Source of the DNA: Silene conica
Taxonomy: Eukaryota; Streptophyta; Magnoliopsida; Caryophyllales; Caryophyllaceae
Assembly (NCBI GenBank): GCA_029255685.2
Contig: CM055314.2
Span: 328,399-392,398, forward strand
DNA: 64,000 nucleotides
Direction of reading: 5' to 3'
Shown: piece after piece, positions 38,221 to 51,200 of the stretch
How positions within the stretch are numbered: position 1 is the stretch's first letter
How the letters are laid out: each line of letters starts with the position of its first letter
Position numbers and translations under genes: made by a program
The notes under the pieces: generated by a model
The model's input: the letters and a program-made list of their open reading frames with translations, nothing else
Databases searched by the model: none
Told to the model about the DNA's origin: nothing

Positions 38221-41200
38221 ATGGTGTTATTCATCCGGGTTTTATGGGTGCCATTCTTCACTTACGTCCTCAATTTGTTTAGTTTCATTGGACGACATAT
38301 TATCAGGTAATATTTTATTATCTCTGTTTTCGATTTTATTAAATCTTTCCTGCGTTTGATGTTTGTTTATTTGGGCCAGGTTACAAGAAAAGTTTATTTC
38401 TGATAAGAGGAATATAAATTTAGAGTTGAGTGAAGCACAAAAAGATGAGAATATAATTGAAGATGAAGTGGAAGCAGAGTCGTTACTGAAGTTTCGATTT
38501 CAGACATTCGAAGAATTTGTTGAAATAAATCAACTAAGAAATGTTACAAGGAATTTCTCAGATAATCTACTTTGTGATGATGAGAAAATTACAGAGGACG
38601 GTCACGAAAATTTTGTTGAAATAGTGGAAGACAATTTCGAGGAAATGGTAGTCGAAAATGAGGGAAAACCAAGTCGAATGGTTGGCAACTCGTTGAATAA
38701 TATACATTTCTTTGAACATGGATCTCAATTCTTTTCTGATAATGAGGATTCGGTGAGTTCTGACTCGGATTCTATGGGTTGTAATAGCCTGTCAAGCCTG
38801 AGGAGCTCGTTTGGGAATTCAGTTAGTGATGGGTTCTTGTCTGATATTGATTTTGAAAGGGCATTCGAGATTCAAATTTTGTTGGAATGTTGTTTCAGTG
38901 ATTTAAACCAAATTAGTGATTTTTCAGCAAAAGAAGATATTGAATATCAAAATATCAGCAAAGATTATGGTAATGTAGATATCGAGGATGAGGATGAGGA
39001 TGAGGATGAGGAAATATTGCAAGAGGTAAAGAAGTTGGAGTCCAATTTAGAAGATAAAAACGAGAGTTTAGACAAAAATATTGATTTGGTTAGCGAACAA
39101 GATAAGTTGGAGTCCAATTTGGATGATGTTAACGACAATATAGGTGACGAAAATGGGCAAATATCTGAAAAATCAAGTTCAGAAGAACAAGTATGTTCAG
39201 ATTGTGAGTCGGAAAAGGAGGTGGAAAGAGAATGGGAGCATGAAGATTTAGTAGAGCAGTTGAAAATGGAGATTAAGAAGGTGCGGACAATAGGGCTTCC
39301 GACCATATTTGAGGAGGAATGCGAGAGTCCGAAAATGTTGGGAAATTTAAAGGCATGGAAAGTGGAAGAGAAGTATGAGTATGAAGGTGCAATGGAGGAG
39401 GTTCAGAAGTTTTACAAAAGCTACAGAGAAAGGATGAGAAAGCTGGATATCCTCAACTTTCAAAAGATGTATGCAACTGGTAAGTATCCTCAACCAATTA
39501 AATTATTTAGATATCCTTGTTGAGGTCGATATATTAGATGGTTAAAACTTAAAAGAAGACGAGTATGTTTAAAACTCACGTAAAATAATTAAGGTCCTTA
39601 AAAAAACGCAACAATGTTGATGAATTATGAGTTATGAGTTATGATGGACGATATCCTTGATGAAGATATATGTTAAAGTTCGACAATTGAGCTTCCTTAT
39701 CACCTATACCTAATGCGAAGAGTGTATTATGAAAGCAAGAAGCATGATCACGAAACAGGTGATGAAATGTGTGTTGTTGATGAAAGGGAAATCTGGACCT
39801 CCAGCTCCAGTGTTTTGTTTGTTTACTCCATTGACCAACACTTAAGAACTAAGAAGAGAGTGTTGTTATTTGTTTAATTTGTTACATAGGTACATGTTTT
39901 TGGTGTTTTCTGGTGTATATCATGCATGTTTTTGGTGTATTCGACTAACACAATTCACCTTACAGTGCTTCACAGTTGAGAGTTGAGACACAAACAAATA
40001 ATTTCCAAATTAGGTTAAGGACTTTGTATAATACGAAGTAATAAAGGACTTTGTCTCACATCATCTTTCTTTAATTAATTTCTAGTCTTTTTCTTATCAA
40101 CACCTTTATTTATTTTTATTTTTTTGTATTTTAGTTATAGTATAACAAAACTCAACTTGCCTTCTCATGAATGACTCATGACACAATCAAATGGCTATCA
40201 AAACTCTTGTTCGGCCACCGAATACATACATACATACATACATACATACATACATACATACATACATACATACATACATACGGAGGGAGTAGTTAATTTT
40301 TCATGGCAATGTAGAAATACGACTAGGATAGTAGGATGTCCTCAAATATCGCAATTTACTCTTCATAAGATATTAAGATAAGCAATATAGGAGTATATAT
40401 AATAATGTTACGATGTTTACAAATTTTGTAATAAATAATGGTAAATAAGCAAGGGTTTTTTTTTTTAACTCGTAAGGAAAGTGCCTACGCCCGCATAACC
40501 TTATAAACCTGGTTATGTACAATCCTATTAAGAAACCTAGGAATATAACTAATACTTAAGCAATGAAACCAAAAGTACAAAGATTTCAAGTTTTCCACAA
40601 GCTCTTCAACATGATGATGTAGTTGATCCAGCCCTGCAATCTGAAAAACACCACCCAGACAGTCCGTCAGAATCTCCACGTGCCACACCTTGTTCAGTCT
40701 CGCCCAGTTCTGTGCACATTTGATGCCAGCAACCTCAGCCTGCAACGGAGATGCAGGACAAATTTTCTGCCCACCTTCAAAAATAACAGCCCCAGCCTCA
40801 TCAAAAACAACCCACCCAACACCCGCCTCAACCCCCTCCTTCCAGTTAGCATCCACCTTAATGCGTTTACAAATACACTGCTGAGCATCCCCGACCAAAA
40901 CAATTAAACACATACTTGAAACTATAATTACAAATAAACAATTAAACATAATCCATGAGCTTAACAAAGATGACCACAAATGGACAGGTTTTCTGAAGCT
41001 GAAAGAGCCTCTTAAATCATTCCACAAGAAGAAACTATCAAATCAAGCAATGACAGCAATTGTATCTGTAGATTGTTGGCCTTGTAAGCCCAAATCATCC
41101 AGACATGATATAGAGCCATCATCAACCTCAACCTCAACCTCAAGGATGAAGAAATACAACAGAGAAATAGAGAGTGAGTTGGAGATGGTGTATGTAGCTC

Positions 41201-42081
41201 AAACCTGTCTTTCCTGGGAATTCCTTTGCTGGGAATATCTCAAGGCCTTGCACTTTTGGGAATCCGATCCTCATCCACTGCGTCACTACAACCACGTCGC
41301 TCAAAAGTTTCAGACATTTCAAATTCTTTTAACTCGATTTTTAGAAGATGAACCCTACTTTCAAGGTCCAAGACTGCAACATTATGTTCAAAATCGTTGT
41401 GCTTTTCCCAATCTTCTCCAAGTTCCTCTTCTTCGAGGTCATCTTCTTACTTTCCTTTTCCTATTTTACGTTTATACACTCTATTGCTTATAGCTTGTAA
41501 TTTGCAGACGATAACTACAGGAATCGGAACAAGGAACCAAAAATGGCGGTTAACCAAAAAGATTGTATAACAGGTCTGCAGCTTGTAGAGATCATTGAGG
41601 ACTCCATCCGTATATTATGGAAGTTCATTCGTGCTGACACAGACACAAGCTGTACGGTTCTGGTGAATTGTCAACCTAAACCCAATGTTGAACTTCAAAA
41701 TCCAGCAGATGCAACTCTTTTGTCACGAGTTCGATCAACTCTCCAAAAGGTAATGTCTTCGAACACAAATAAATTATTAGGCGATTTCGATTTTTGTTAT
41801 ATGAAACCAGGTTTATGTTTGCATTGCAGAAAGAGAAGAAGCTAAAAGAATTAAGGAACGAACATTGTGTAATGAGAAATTTGCATGGAGAAGAAGAAGA
41901 GGGATCCGATGCTGTGATATATTTCTTCTCCCGTGTCGATTTGAAGTTGGTGTCAAGGGTGTTGAATATGTCAAGAATAAGCAGAGATCAGTTAGTTTGG
42001 TGCAGTGAGAAACTCAACAGGATCAAATTCGTTGGAAGAAAATTAGATGTACAACCATCAATTTTGCTTTTTCCATGTTAA
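38221..42081 (+). CDS. DUF1666 family protein (ribosomal protein L34Ae-like)
   Basis: Five exons: 38221-38306, 38380-39479, 40988-41437, 41508-41749 and 41830-42081. All junctions keep frame and give 709 residues. The first exon, [20 protein letters not shown], is a hydrophobic anchor typical of this family. A long acidic, low-complexity region follows (a DEDEDEDEE run near the middle). The C-terminal half is the DUF1666 domain: [94 protein letters not shown] and the terminal PSILLFPC. These plant-only proteins are labelled 'RPL34Ae', but nothing here suggests a ribosomal role and the function is unknown. Intron 2 (1.5 kb) holds a LINE remnant and a CATA microsatellite. It ends 207 bp from the convergent THADA gene. 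Confidence 0.92.
40222..40281. repeat. (CATA)n microsatellite in DUF1666 intron 2
   Basis: About 15 perfect copies of the tetranucleotide. Confidence 0.95.
40456..40880 (-). mobile_element. 5'-truncated LINE with RNase H domain, in DUF1666 intron 2
   Basis: The minus strand encodes an RVT_3-type RNase H segment: [35 protein letters not shown] and [10 protein letters not shown], ending [16 protein letters not shown] and a stop at 40485. A ~13-bp poly(A) tract follows on the minus strand (T run near 40457-40469), marking the 3' end of a retroposed LINE. The first residue of the RNase H block is a variant (DANW) and the reverse transcriptase is absent, so it is a dead remnant. Confidence 0.8.
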
Positions 42082-42288
42082 TACTAAAGGTTAGCCATTA
42101 GCAAGGTAAGCTCTGTAAATGTAAATCTTCGTCAAAAACCCAACCTGATTTTGAAACCACAATCAAGGATTCATCAGATTTTCTAAGCATGGTACACAAA
42201 ATAATACTTGGTCACACCAATCCGGCTGCAACCCTGCAACTACCCTCCTAGATTATTGAAGTTTCTATTAGATCTACAAATACATTTG
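42082..42288. other. 207-bp gap between the stop codons of two convergent genes
   Basis: It contains the 3' UTRs of the DUF1666 (plus) and THADA (minus) genes, which are likely to overlap as transcripts. Confidence 0.6.
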
Positions 42289-45200
42289 TCACCTAAGTAG
42301 AAAATATGGGTCGAACCCGTCCCATAACTCAGCATCGTCGAATAACGGAGCCATCAACTGGTTAAAGTCAGCACCATCCTTCCCCGCATGTAATCGAATA
42401 ACAAGGATGTACAGGTTGCACACCAAAGGGTTCTTAAGGAACGCTCTTATCGACTTATCGAGTTCAGTAATGCCAGAGAGTAGGCTCATCCCATCATCAA
42501 TTCCTCCATTTATAATGCACTTAGAAACAGCATACAAGCCAAGAAGATTTCCATACAATGGCAGAAATGCATCCTTGTGATTGCCCACACCACTGACCCA
42601 ATCACCTCCTCCAAGCTTCCCTAAATGGTCTCTAACAAAAGACATCAACTGATTAAAGAAACTTATTCTCCAAGTTAGTAAGAGATTGCGAAATTCAGGT
42701 TGCTGGGCTTTTGACACCGGAATCATCTCCAAGTGGGAACAACATAGCTGACAGATCAGCAACTTCTCTTCATGATAGTTGTCAAGTTCCTTATCAAAAA
42801 CCCGCCTCACCATATCACATTCAGGTACAGCCCAGCTAGCAGCATTTAGGACCCACTTTAAAAGATAATCAAAGTACTGGTCCCAATGACCAAAGACTGA
42901 AGAAAGGAACTGAAAGCTTAGTTCAATCACTTTTTCCACCTGTGCAGGAACCAGACCTGCAAGAAAACGGCTTCTAAACTGCTCAGGGAAACATTTTTGC
43001 ACATCTGAGGCTAGATCTTTTCTAATTGTAACATCCTCATCCTCCATCAACTTGATGCATGTAAACCAGAGATCCAGAATCAAAAAACCAAATTTGTTGA
43101 AGGAATCTTTTGCATACATATCGAATCGACAAGATTCCGAAGGAATCCCGTAACTGAACACGCGAGAACCGATCAAGCCAGCTTGTTCTAACAGCCCTGA
43201 TGCCACAATTGATTCTGAAGCAGCCTTTCGTAGATTGACTTGCTGAGATGCTTCACTATATTCTTTCATTAGGCAAACAAAATGTTTGATTCGATCATAT
43301 AAGAGGGTGCATCTGATTAATTCATCAGACTCACAAGTATGGAGGGAATCCAAAAGTGAAATCGCAAAGCGTTTTATGCATAATCCAAAGCAGCAAATAA
43401 GTGTTTCCAGAGTCTTTGTGTGGCATACACTCTCATGTATGGATACCAGTTTATTCCAGAAGAGCAGGAGTGAATCAAGGTCCATAACTCCAATATACAT
43501 AGTATCTCCACATATACTATCGCGTTTCTCGTATTGTGATAGGTTCCATGCAAAAATTATCCTCAGAATGTAATACACACATTTGTGGTGAGTTTCCTTT
43601 GATAAAAGTTCAATCAGTGTCACCTGGAGATTAGCCTTTGCCCAGTGTGCAATAGCTCCAATGCCATCATCACCTCCCTTGGTTGAAGCAGCCTTGACGA
43701 ATTGGAGAAGCCATTTGAATGTTGCATGGCGAACTTCATACGACACATCCGACAGTAAGCTGACAAGCCTTTTCTCGACTTTGTCAAGTCGGTTCTTCGT
43801 CAAAGGTCTTGCCTTTGGCATATTATCAGAAGTAGAATATGGTAACGGAAGTATTTCTTCAGTATGTCCTTCATAGAGATAGACACAGCGCAAATAAGAT
43901 ATCGCTGCTTGCTTTCGAAGTTGAAAAGCTGTTGGGTCACTGAAGGTTGATCCATCAAAGGACTCAGCAGTTAGGCACTCTGAACATAGATCTGATAACA
44001 TACCACAAATGACATCATAATTTTTCATTCCTTGACATGTGCCAACAATAGTGAGCATGTGATCAAGCACCTCTAAGAATGATGTGTTAAGAGTAGGGCA
44101 TGGACATACTTTTGGGATTCCAATCCATGAACACTTATTGAGTGTCTTAAGTAAGTCCTCGAGAATCAAATCTTTTAACGAAAGCTCGATCAGGTTTCGA
44201 CAATTAGTGTCTATAAGGGCACTTAGCTGTAATAATATCCCATGAATGGAATTGAAAGATGTAGAACGGCAGGGACCTTGGAAATTTGTTTGCTTAGGTA
44301 ACATAGAGGCAATATCAAGCAAAACAGAGTGCAATTTCTCATTTGAAACCAAACCAATCAGGGCTCTTGATGCAAGTTTGCGAATGCGCATATCGCTTAC
44401 AGTTGAGCACTTTTGTATAAATGGCATAAACACAAAAGGGTCTAACTGATCTCCAAGTTCAGTGGCAATGGGTGAAGGCCTAAGCCTTGATAATAGGATC
44501 AACACAGGGCATAAACTCGGATGCACAATACTAGGCTGTGTGGATTTTGACTTTTTGTTAAACAAAAGCTCAGTCGCGACTTCCAATTCGTTGAATACAA
44601 AAGAATGCAGAGATGGATACCTGTAATAACACAGAACATCCAATCATGTATTCCCTCAGCATATAACAATGAACTAGAATGAGTAGACAAATGTGCAGTC
44701 AGATACAGAAAAACCTCAAAATCACCCTAGATACCCCTAAACTTTATAAAATGTTCCTGCAAATACCGAAAATATTCAAATTTTACAGTTTTAAATGTTA
44801 GATATTGGCAGTTTTAGTTGAGTCATTCAATTTACGGAATATAAGATAAAAGTTAACTCTTAAAGAACCCGAACTTTGATACTTGGGTATTTTAATAACT
44901 AAACTTTAGGGTTTTGTTAGATGTTTCTTAAAAACCAAGCTATATGTTACAACTCGGGAAGCACACAGTACACCGCAGAAAATCCCAGAAAAAGAAGACC
45001 AAAAAAGCAAAAGGATGAAAAACATCAATATTCACATGCCACCTAGAAACCGAACATTTTACGTTTTAACTAGAGCAAAATCAGAACAATAATAACCTAT
45101 TGACTTCTACATCAACTACTATTTGCATGAACACTCCATAATATGATGATTCTTCCTACATAATATATCGTCAAATTTTTCTAATCTATGTTCCTACACT

Positions 45201-48200
45201 TAAAAAGATAACCAAACACTAGCAAGCCAAAGCCAGATGCCTTGCAAACCACTGCAATATTGCCTTAAAAAAAGGCGACATTAATCCCCACAACTTAAAA
45301 AGATAATCCTATCCATGACAAATTGTCAGACACTCGCCAATGAGTAAACAAAAAGACTCACATCCAAACTTATTATCCTAGGCAACTTCAAACCATATGT
45401 GATGTTTTAAGGGTAAGGAGATTTTTAGGGTGGGTAGGGTTTTGGATGGGGTAGGATTTATTTGGGATGAGAGCGGTGGTTATGGGGATGGGTTTGGGGT
45501 TTGGAGCGAGGATGGTGAGCTAGTGACGGGGTAGGGTCCGGTGAAGCATGGGTGATACAGAAGGAGTTAGTTGGCACCACTTGGGTGGGTGGTGAGAGGT
45601 GTTCGTGGTGGTTGGTGTTCGTGGTAGGACAGAAAGTCGATGGAGGTTGATGCTTGGTTATTCCCTTTCATTAGTGTAGCCAACAAAGAGAAACATTAGC
45701 GATGATCTGTTTCTTTACGTTCTAAGTCTTTCTTGATTCATTTCTCCACACCAAATACTAAAACTTTACGCACCCTAAGTGAAATGTAACCAAATTTTAT
45801 TATAGATCAGCCTATGCAATTTTTCTCGAAAATTATTATAAATTTGTGCATGGCTTTAAAATATACTCGTATGAAGTAAAATATAATAAACAAAAAAACA
45901 TTTGTGAGAAAAAAAATGAAACATTTAAAAAGAATTATTTAAATTTTTTTATTGACACAACAGATAAAAATTTACGATTGTATACAAATTTACTTTAATT
46001 CGAACATTAAGAAAACCATTTGTTTAAGATATGTACAACTTAAAATTCTATCTAAACCCAATTAATCTTCCCTTTTCTTCTAGTTGCTAAAATTAGGAAA
46101 GTAACACAATTACTTTTCTACCCACCCATATTCTTCTCTCTCATCCCTCTTGCCTAATACCAAACCACCCATCACCACTAGAACCTAGCCCATACAAGTG
46201 GATAAGAGAAGGAGGTGTGTAGTCGAGAGCGGAGGAGGGAATGGTAAGAGGTGTTGGTCAGAGTACTTCGTCACCATCATCCTGTCCATGTGCAGTTCAG
46301 ATCTGGGATGGGGATGGGGTGGTTGCACCGGGAGGTGTAGTGTAAGTGGAGTGTAGTGTGGGTGGGATTCTAGAGGAGGATGGTGGTAGCGATTGGTTGT
46401 TGAACGGTCGCGCTACGGAAAGGCTGGGGATTTTAGCCATGATCGTTGGAATTCTGGACCGAGATGAGGTTCTTGAAGAGGAGAGAGTAAGCGGCGGTGG
46501 TAGGTAGGTATGTATCCACGTGGTGGTGGCTTAGTTAGAAGAGGAGCAAGGCGAGGCGAATCGGGTCAGTGGCTGAGGCGATAAGGGCGCAAACCTTTTG
46601 GAGGCGAGGCGCCCTATTTCTAGTAACAAATTTGTATTTTCCAAATTTCTACTAACTTGAGATTTTTTTTGTACCTTTTAGAACTTAGACCTTGATAAGT
46701 GATTATTTACAATTTGACAGTTCAAAACAACCCGATCAAGTTCCCAAGTAACAATATTATTTAATTGATGAAAACGGAAGAATCTATAATACCAATTCCG
46801 TAGCACTGTCATTTTTAAACCAATCAATTTGCATTGGGATATTCTTCAATAAAATTTATGTGCTAAGCTTGGACAATTTCTTTGTGGTTACTTATGCACA
46901 AAAAAGGACTGCACTAACAATCGTATCAAGTTCTTATTATTCAGTTTGATTAATAAGATCAGCTAAGTCTCAGGAGTAACAGTTCATGGTTATTATTGAG
47001 AAATCATTCATGAATGGCTTACTTTCATTACACATACATATATAAGAAAAATGAGGTGGAACAAGTGAGATTAAACCCAGAGGGCTTGACATCAAATGCG
47101 TTATTCAAAACATACCTGTGAAAAAACTCCAGACTTGTAAGAGCATGTCTAGTAGAGGCTCGTTTATGCACATTGAGAAACCCAATCATTCGGCGAAGCA
47201 AGGCAGTATACGCAAGGCACGCACTGTTACGAATCTCCCAATGTGAAGAGGAGAAAGCATGTATTGAAATTATCATTGCTTCAGCAGAGAAGCCAGATGT
47301 ATCGGTTGCTAAATTGGCATCATTAAAAGCTGCTTTAAGAACATTGAATGCATGAACGGTTGGAATTACACCTTCCACGCGAATCTTTGAGGATCTTAAA
47401 TCTGTGCTAGTTTCAGTTGATTTTCCAACGATCTGAACTACATCGGGTTGACTGAGCAAAGACCCACCAGCTATTTTAATCAGCCAGCTTAGTGCCCGTG
47501 GAAGCAATTTCTTCGGTGCGCCTTGTGGTTCTGAGAGAAAGAAGGCACTAAATGCAGCAGGTATGCCTGCACTTCTTCTCAGCAAGTCGTCCACAGTTTG
47601 ACCTTTGGATATTGTTCTTTCCATAAGCTGATCCATCCAAGATTCCACCAGCTGACAAAGTCTGCAGAAAATGACGTATGGTTAGTAACAAAGACCTTGG
47701 TACAAAAGAAATTCATGCAAAGCCAAATACATGAATTACAAAGGATAGTAACAAAAAACTTCTGTCAAGATTATAATAATATTACACCAAGGTTGCCTAA
47801 TTCAAGCTGCATAGAACACATATGATCAATAATATGGTTTTAATGGTGTCCTGTACATAAATTCCAAGCAACTCCCCTGTTAGAATACACACTTGGACTA
47901 ATTCAAAAATTCATAGGGGTTGAGCGAATTCTGTAACCCAGATTTGCACAATGGTAAAACAAATATTCAATTAAAAAAACGTAACCCATCAAACCCAATA
48001 GGCTTTGAAGGGTCTGGGTGGTGAACAGAAAGAAAGAAATAATCTTGAATGAAATTTGGATATAACTTGCAGACTGATAATATTTAAACATAGCAATCAT
48101 AAGGTAATGCAGATAGTGTTCAAAGTGCAATTAGATTACAACACTGAAGCAAGAGCAGATTATTTTCTCCAAATGATATGGTCAAAATTATATGTTTGCT

Positions 48201-51200
48201 TTTTATCAACAAATGGACTAAAAGGAAATTTTCAAGTTATTAGGGAGATACGTGTTGCCTTAGATGTAAATTAAGAAAGGCTCGTCAGGGAAATCGTTCT
48301 TAAACATCAACATAATAGACAAAAGAAGGAACATATTACACTCTGTCAACTTCATTCATTGTTCTTCACATTATTACAATTTGCAAGGAAAACAATTGAG
48401 CAAATCCACACTCATATCTCCATTCTAGATTATTCCGAAATAAAAGTCCATAAAGCATGTACAAAATCACTACAAGGGCTACATGCGTCTACTGTCATGC
48501 TCCATTTTAAGGCAAAGAGTAGCTTTGTAGGGAAAGGATATGGACACAAGCCAAACCTGACCCAACATATGAGGATTTCAACCAATCTAAACATTACCCA
48601 TATAAACATCTTTTTTTGGGACTCACAACACTCTAGGACAAAAATTACGATGTCAATTAAGCAATTAGCGAAATCATAAACATAAAGATGGACACAATAC
48701 AAACATGAAGCTTCAGCCATATTGTCCATTATTCCAATGGCAAAAATTCATTATAATGAAGTCAAAACTTGAGAGGACAGACTTTTCAATGGACAGAAAA
48801 AGATTTTAAAAAATAGGCAACAGCCAAACAGGTCTGAAGACTTGGGAATGCAATTTTCGCCCATTACGAGACAAGTGTTTGCAAACAACAATGGGTTAGA
48901 TTAACATCAACCATTTCCCCACTACCTTCAAGGGATCTCGCAAATGACGCAATAAGCACAGGATAGCTGTGCACAGCGTTACTCTTATATTGTAAACACA
49001 TGGAGGCAAAATGAAAATTGCATCGAGTATTGCATCAAGAATTGCATCACATACGCACACGCGTCCGCACACTCAGACGCGATAACATTTGTTTTGACCT
49101 AGCATAATCTAAAATAAGAAAATAATGAGTTTTTAGCTCAACTGAAAAAGATATTGTATCAGACTAAAATGATTCAAAAACGTAGTAGGTAGAGCAGCAG
49201 ACCTTGGATCATCAGAGCATAGCAGACGGTTGCAAAGCGCAGTAAATCCTGCCCTGGTCTTATCAATAGCACCACTATGCTTCATTTTGAGGAGGACCTC
49301 CAAAAAGTGATTCCCAATTGCCTCCAGTTGACTCATATCAAGTACTGCATCAGTTGTAGCATCACCAGGTTCATTGCCTAGGGAGCAAGTGGCCGTTGGC
49401 AAGGGAATTTTTCTAATAATGGTTCCAAGTAGAAGACTCACCTGCACAAAAAAATCAAAATGAGTCATCCACAATAAGAATTATAGGAATTCAGTTTGCA
49501 GAAAATCCAAGAAGCTTTATAATACTTCGCCTACTTTATCGATCGCTTGCAGTACAGATGTTGATGGGACGGAGGAGGGGAAGGGTAGTTTCAAAGTGGC
49601 CAGCGATGGAGATGGAAAAATAATATTAAAGTATTAAAGTGCTCTCTGGCTACATCAGCTTTGACACTTCTTAATCTTTACCATGCAAATGTAATGGTTT
49701 TCGACTAAGCAGTCATTTAGAATAAGAACTACCGCCATATAAGTCTTTTCTAATAAGCACTCATTCGAACATATCTTGCATTCTGGACATATTACAGAAT
49801 TTCTCTAATTTCTGCGGAATACTGTCAGTAATTATTTCATTTTCTCAACTTAGGCCCTATTCTTTTCGGCCAAAAAGTGTTGAGTTGAGCTGAACTTAAT
49901 GGAGCTCAGTTGAAATGAATGGAGCTTAAGTAAGAGTTAATTTGAATAGAGCTAAGCTGAACTAAATGAAGCAGAGTAGAAGTGAATAGGGCTGAGTTTA
50001 ACCGAACTGAGGTGAATTAAGTCATAAACAACATAGCCTTAATCTGTAATTTCTTCAAAGGATGGTTTGTTATGCGACCTTACATAGTTTTTTGTGATAA
50101 TCATTAACCCTAACCAATAAGTCGTTGGGTGATGGGAGAGGGTTTGACACCCAACTTACCTTGTTCTTTGCAGAAAATAGTCACCTGAACAAGCAAGTCT
50201 TTGTGCAACGGTACTCAACAAACTCAACAACAGTGTTCGATCTTGCTACCCTTAGCAACACTCTATTAAACTAATCCTCAAAGAAAAAGGAAAAAGTAGT
50301 GTGCTATATAGTTTTGACCTCCCTTTTCTTTTAAAAGTAATCTATGTTCAGAATTACAAGCATCTATGATGAGGCAACTTGAAAGTCTTACCAGCTTAAA
50401 ATGTATGGCTGTAAGGGTCACTTTTCAAAATTACAAAAATTACTTTTAGTCTCATGCAGGAATCCATAGTAATGTAAATTTTGTAAGAGGTTACCTCTTT
50501 CATGGCAAGCCAACAACCAACCATAACAATTTGCTCTGTTGGTCGAACATCTTGCTGCACCTTTACATCTCTTGCTCCCTCTTCCAACGAAGATTCTGGT
50601 GTTCCGATCTCATCCGCAATTTCCAGGAAGCTATCTTCATCGATATCATCCATATCCTGAGGCAAATACCAAGCATCAGCAGAGACCACCCCGAGAGCCA
50701 ATGAAGCTATCTGCATTACCAGATCCAACAGCTTCCTTAATGCGCATTTCATCTCAGAAAGACTTGATGCAAGTATATCGGTACTCCAATCTAATTCCTC
50801 AAATGCATATCTCAACGTAAGTAAGACACCATGAACAAAGCTATTCTTGCAGGCCTCCATGAGATTCTTTTCTCCTTCTTGTACCGCAACTTGCAACCAA
50901 TCTAATAACGAATTTATGTATTGCATAACTGGGATCTGGGATTTTACAACTTTACGGTCTCCATTTGATAAGCCAGACTCTGACTTATGAGATATAACAC
51001 TTAATGAAGCTCCCGTGATCCAACCAAGTTGTAAAACATACTTTCGGAATACAAGCCGCAATGTTAAAGCCCCAGCATCACTTTCTCTGACACGTGGACT
51101 GCAAACTAACTTTTTCGCCCACAATATTAGATCTTGCACCTTGTCTTCGCTTGACAATCCAGGTAGAGGTGTGGGGAAACTCAGTAGTATGCGGAAAGAG

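Noticed and set aside
40881..41027. N-terminal 50 residues of the minus-strand frame containing RNase H
   Set aside because: This part is antisense to DUF1666 exon 3 and adjoining intron. RNase H similarity starts only near 40880.
50396..50494. Continuation of THADA exon 1 beyond 50495
   Set aside because: The frame stays open but the conserved MKEV|SLLLG block needs splicing at the GT at 50494-50493 to the exon starting at 49441.
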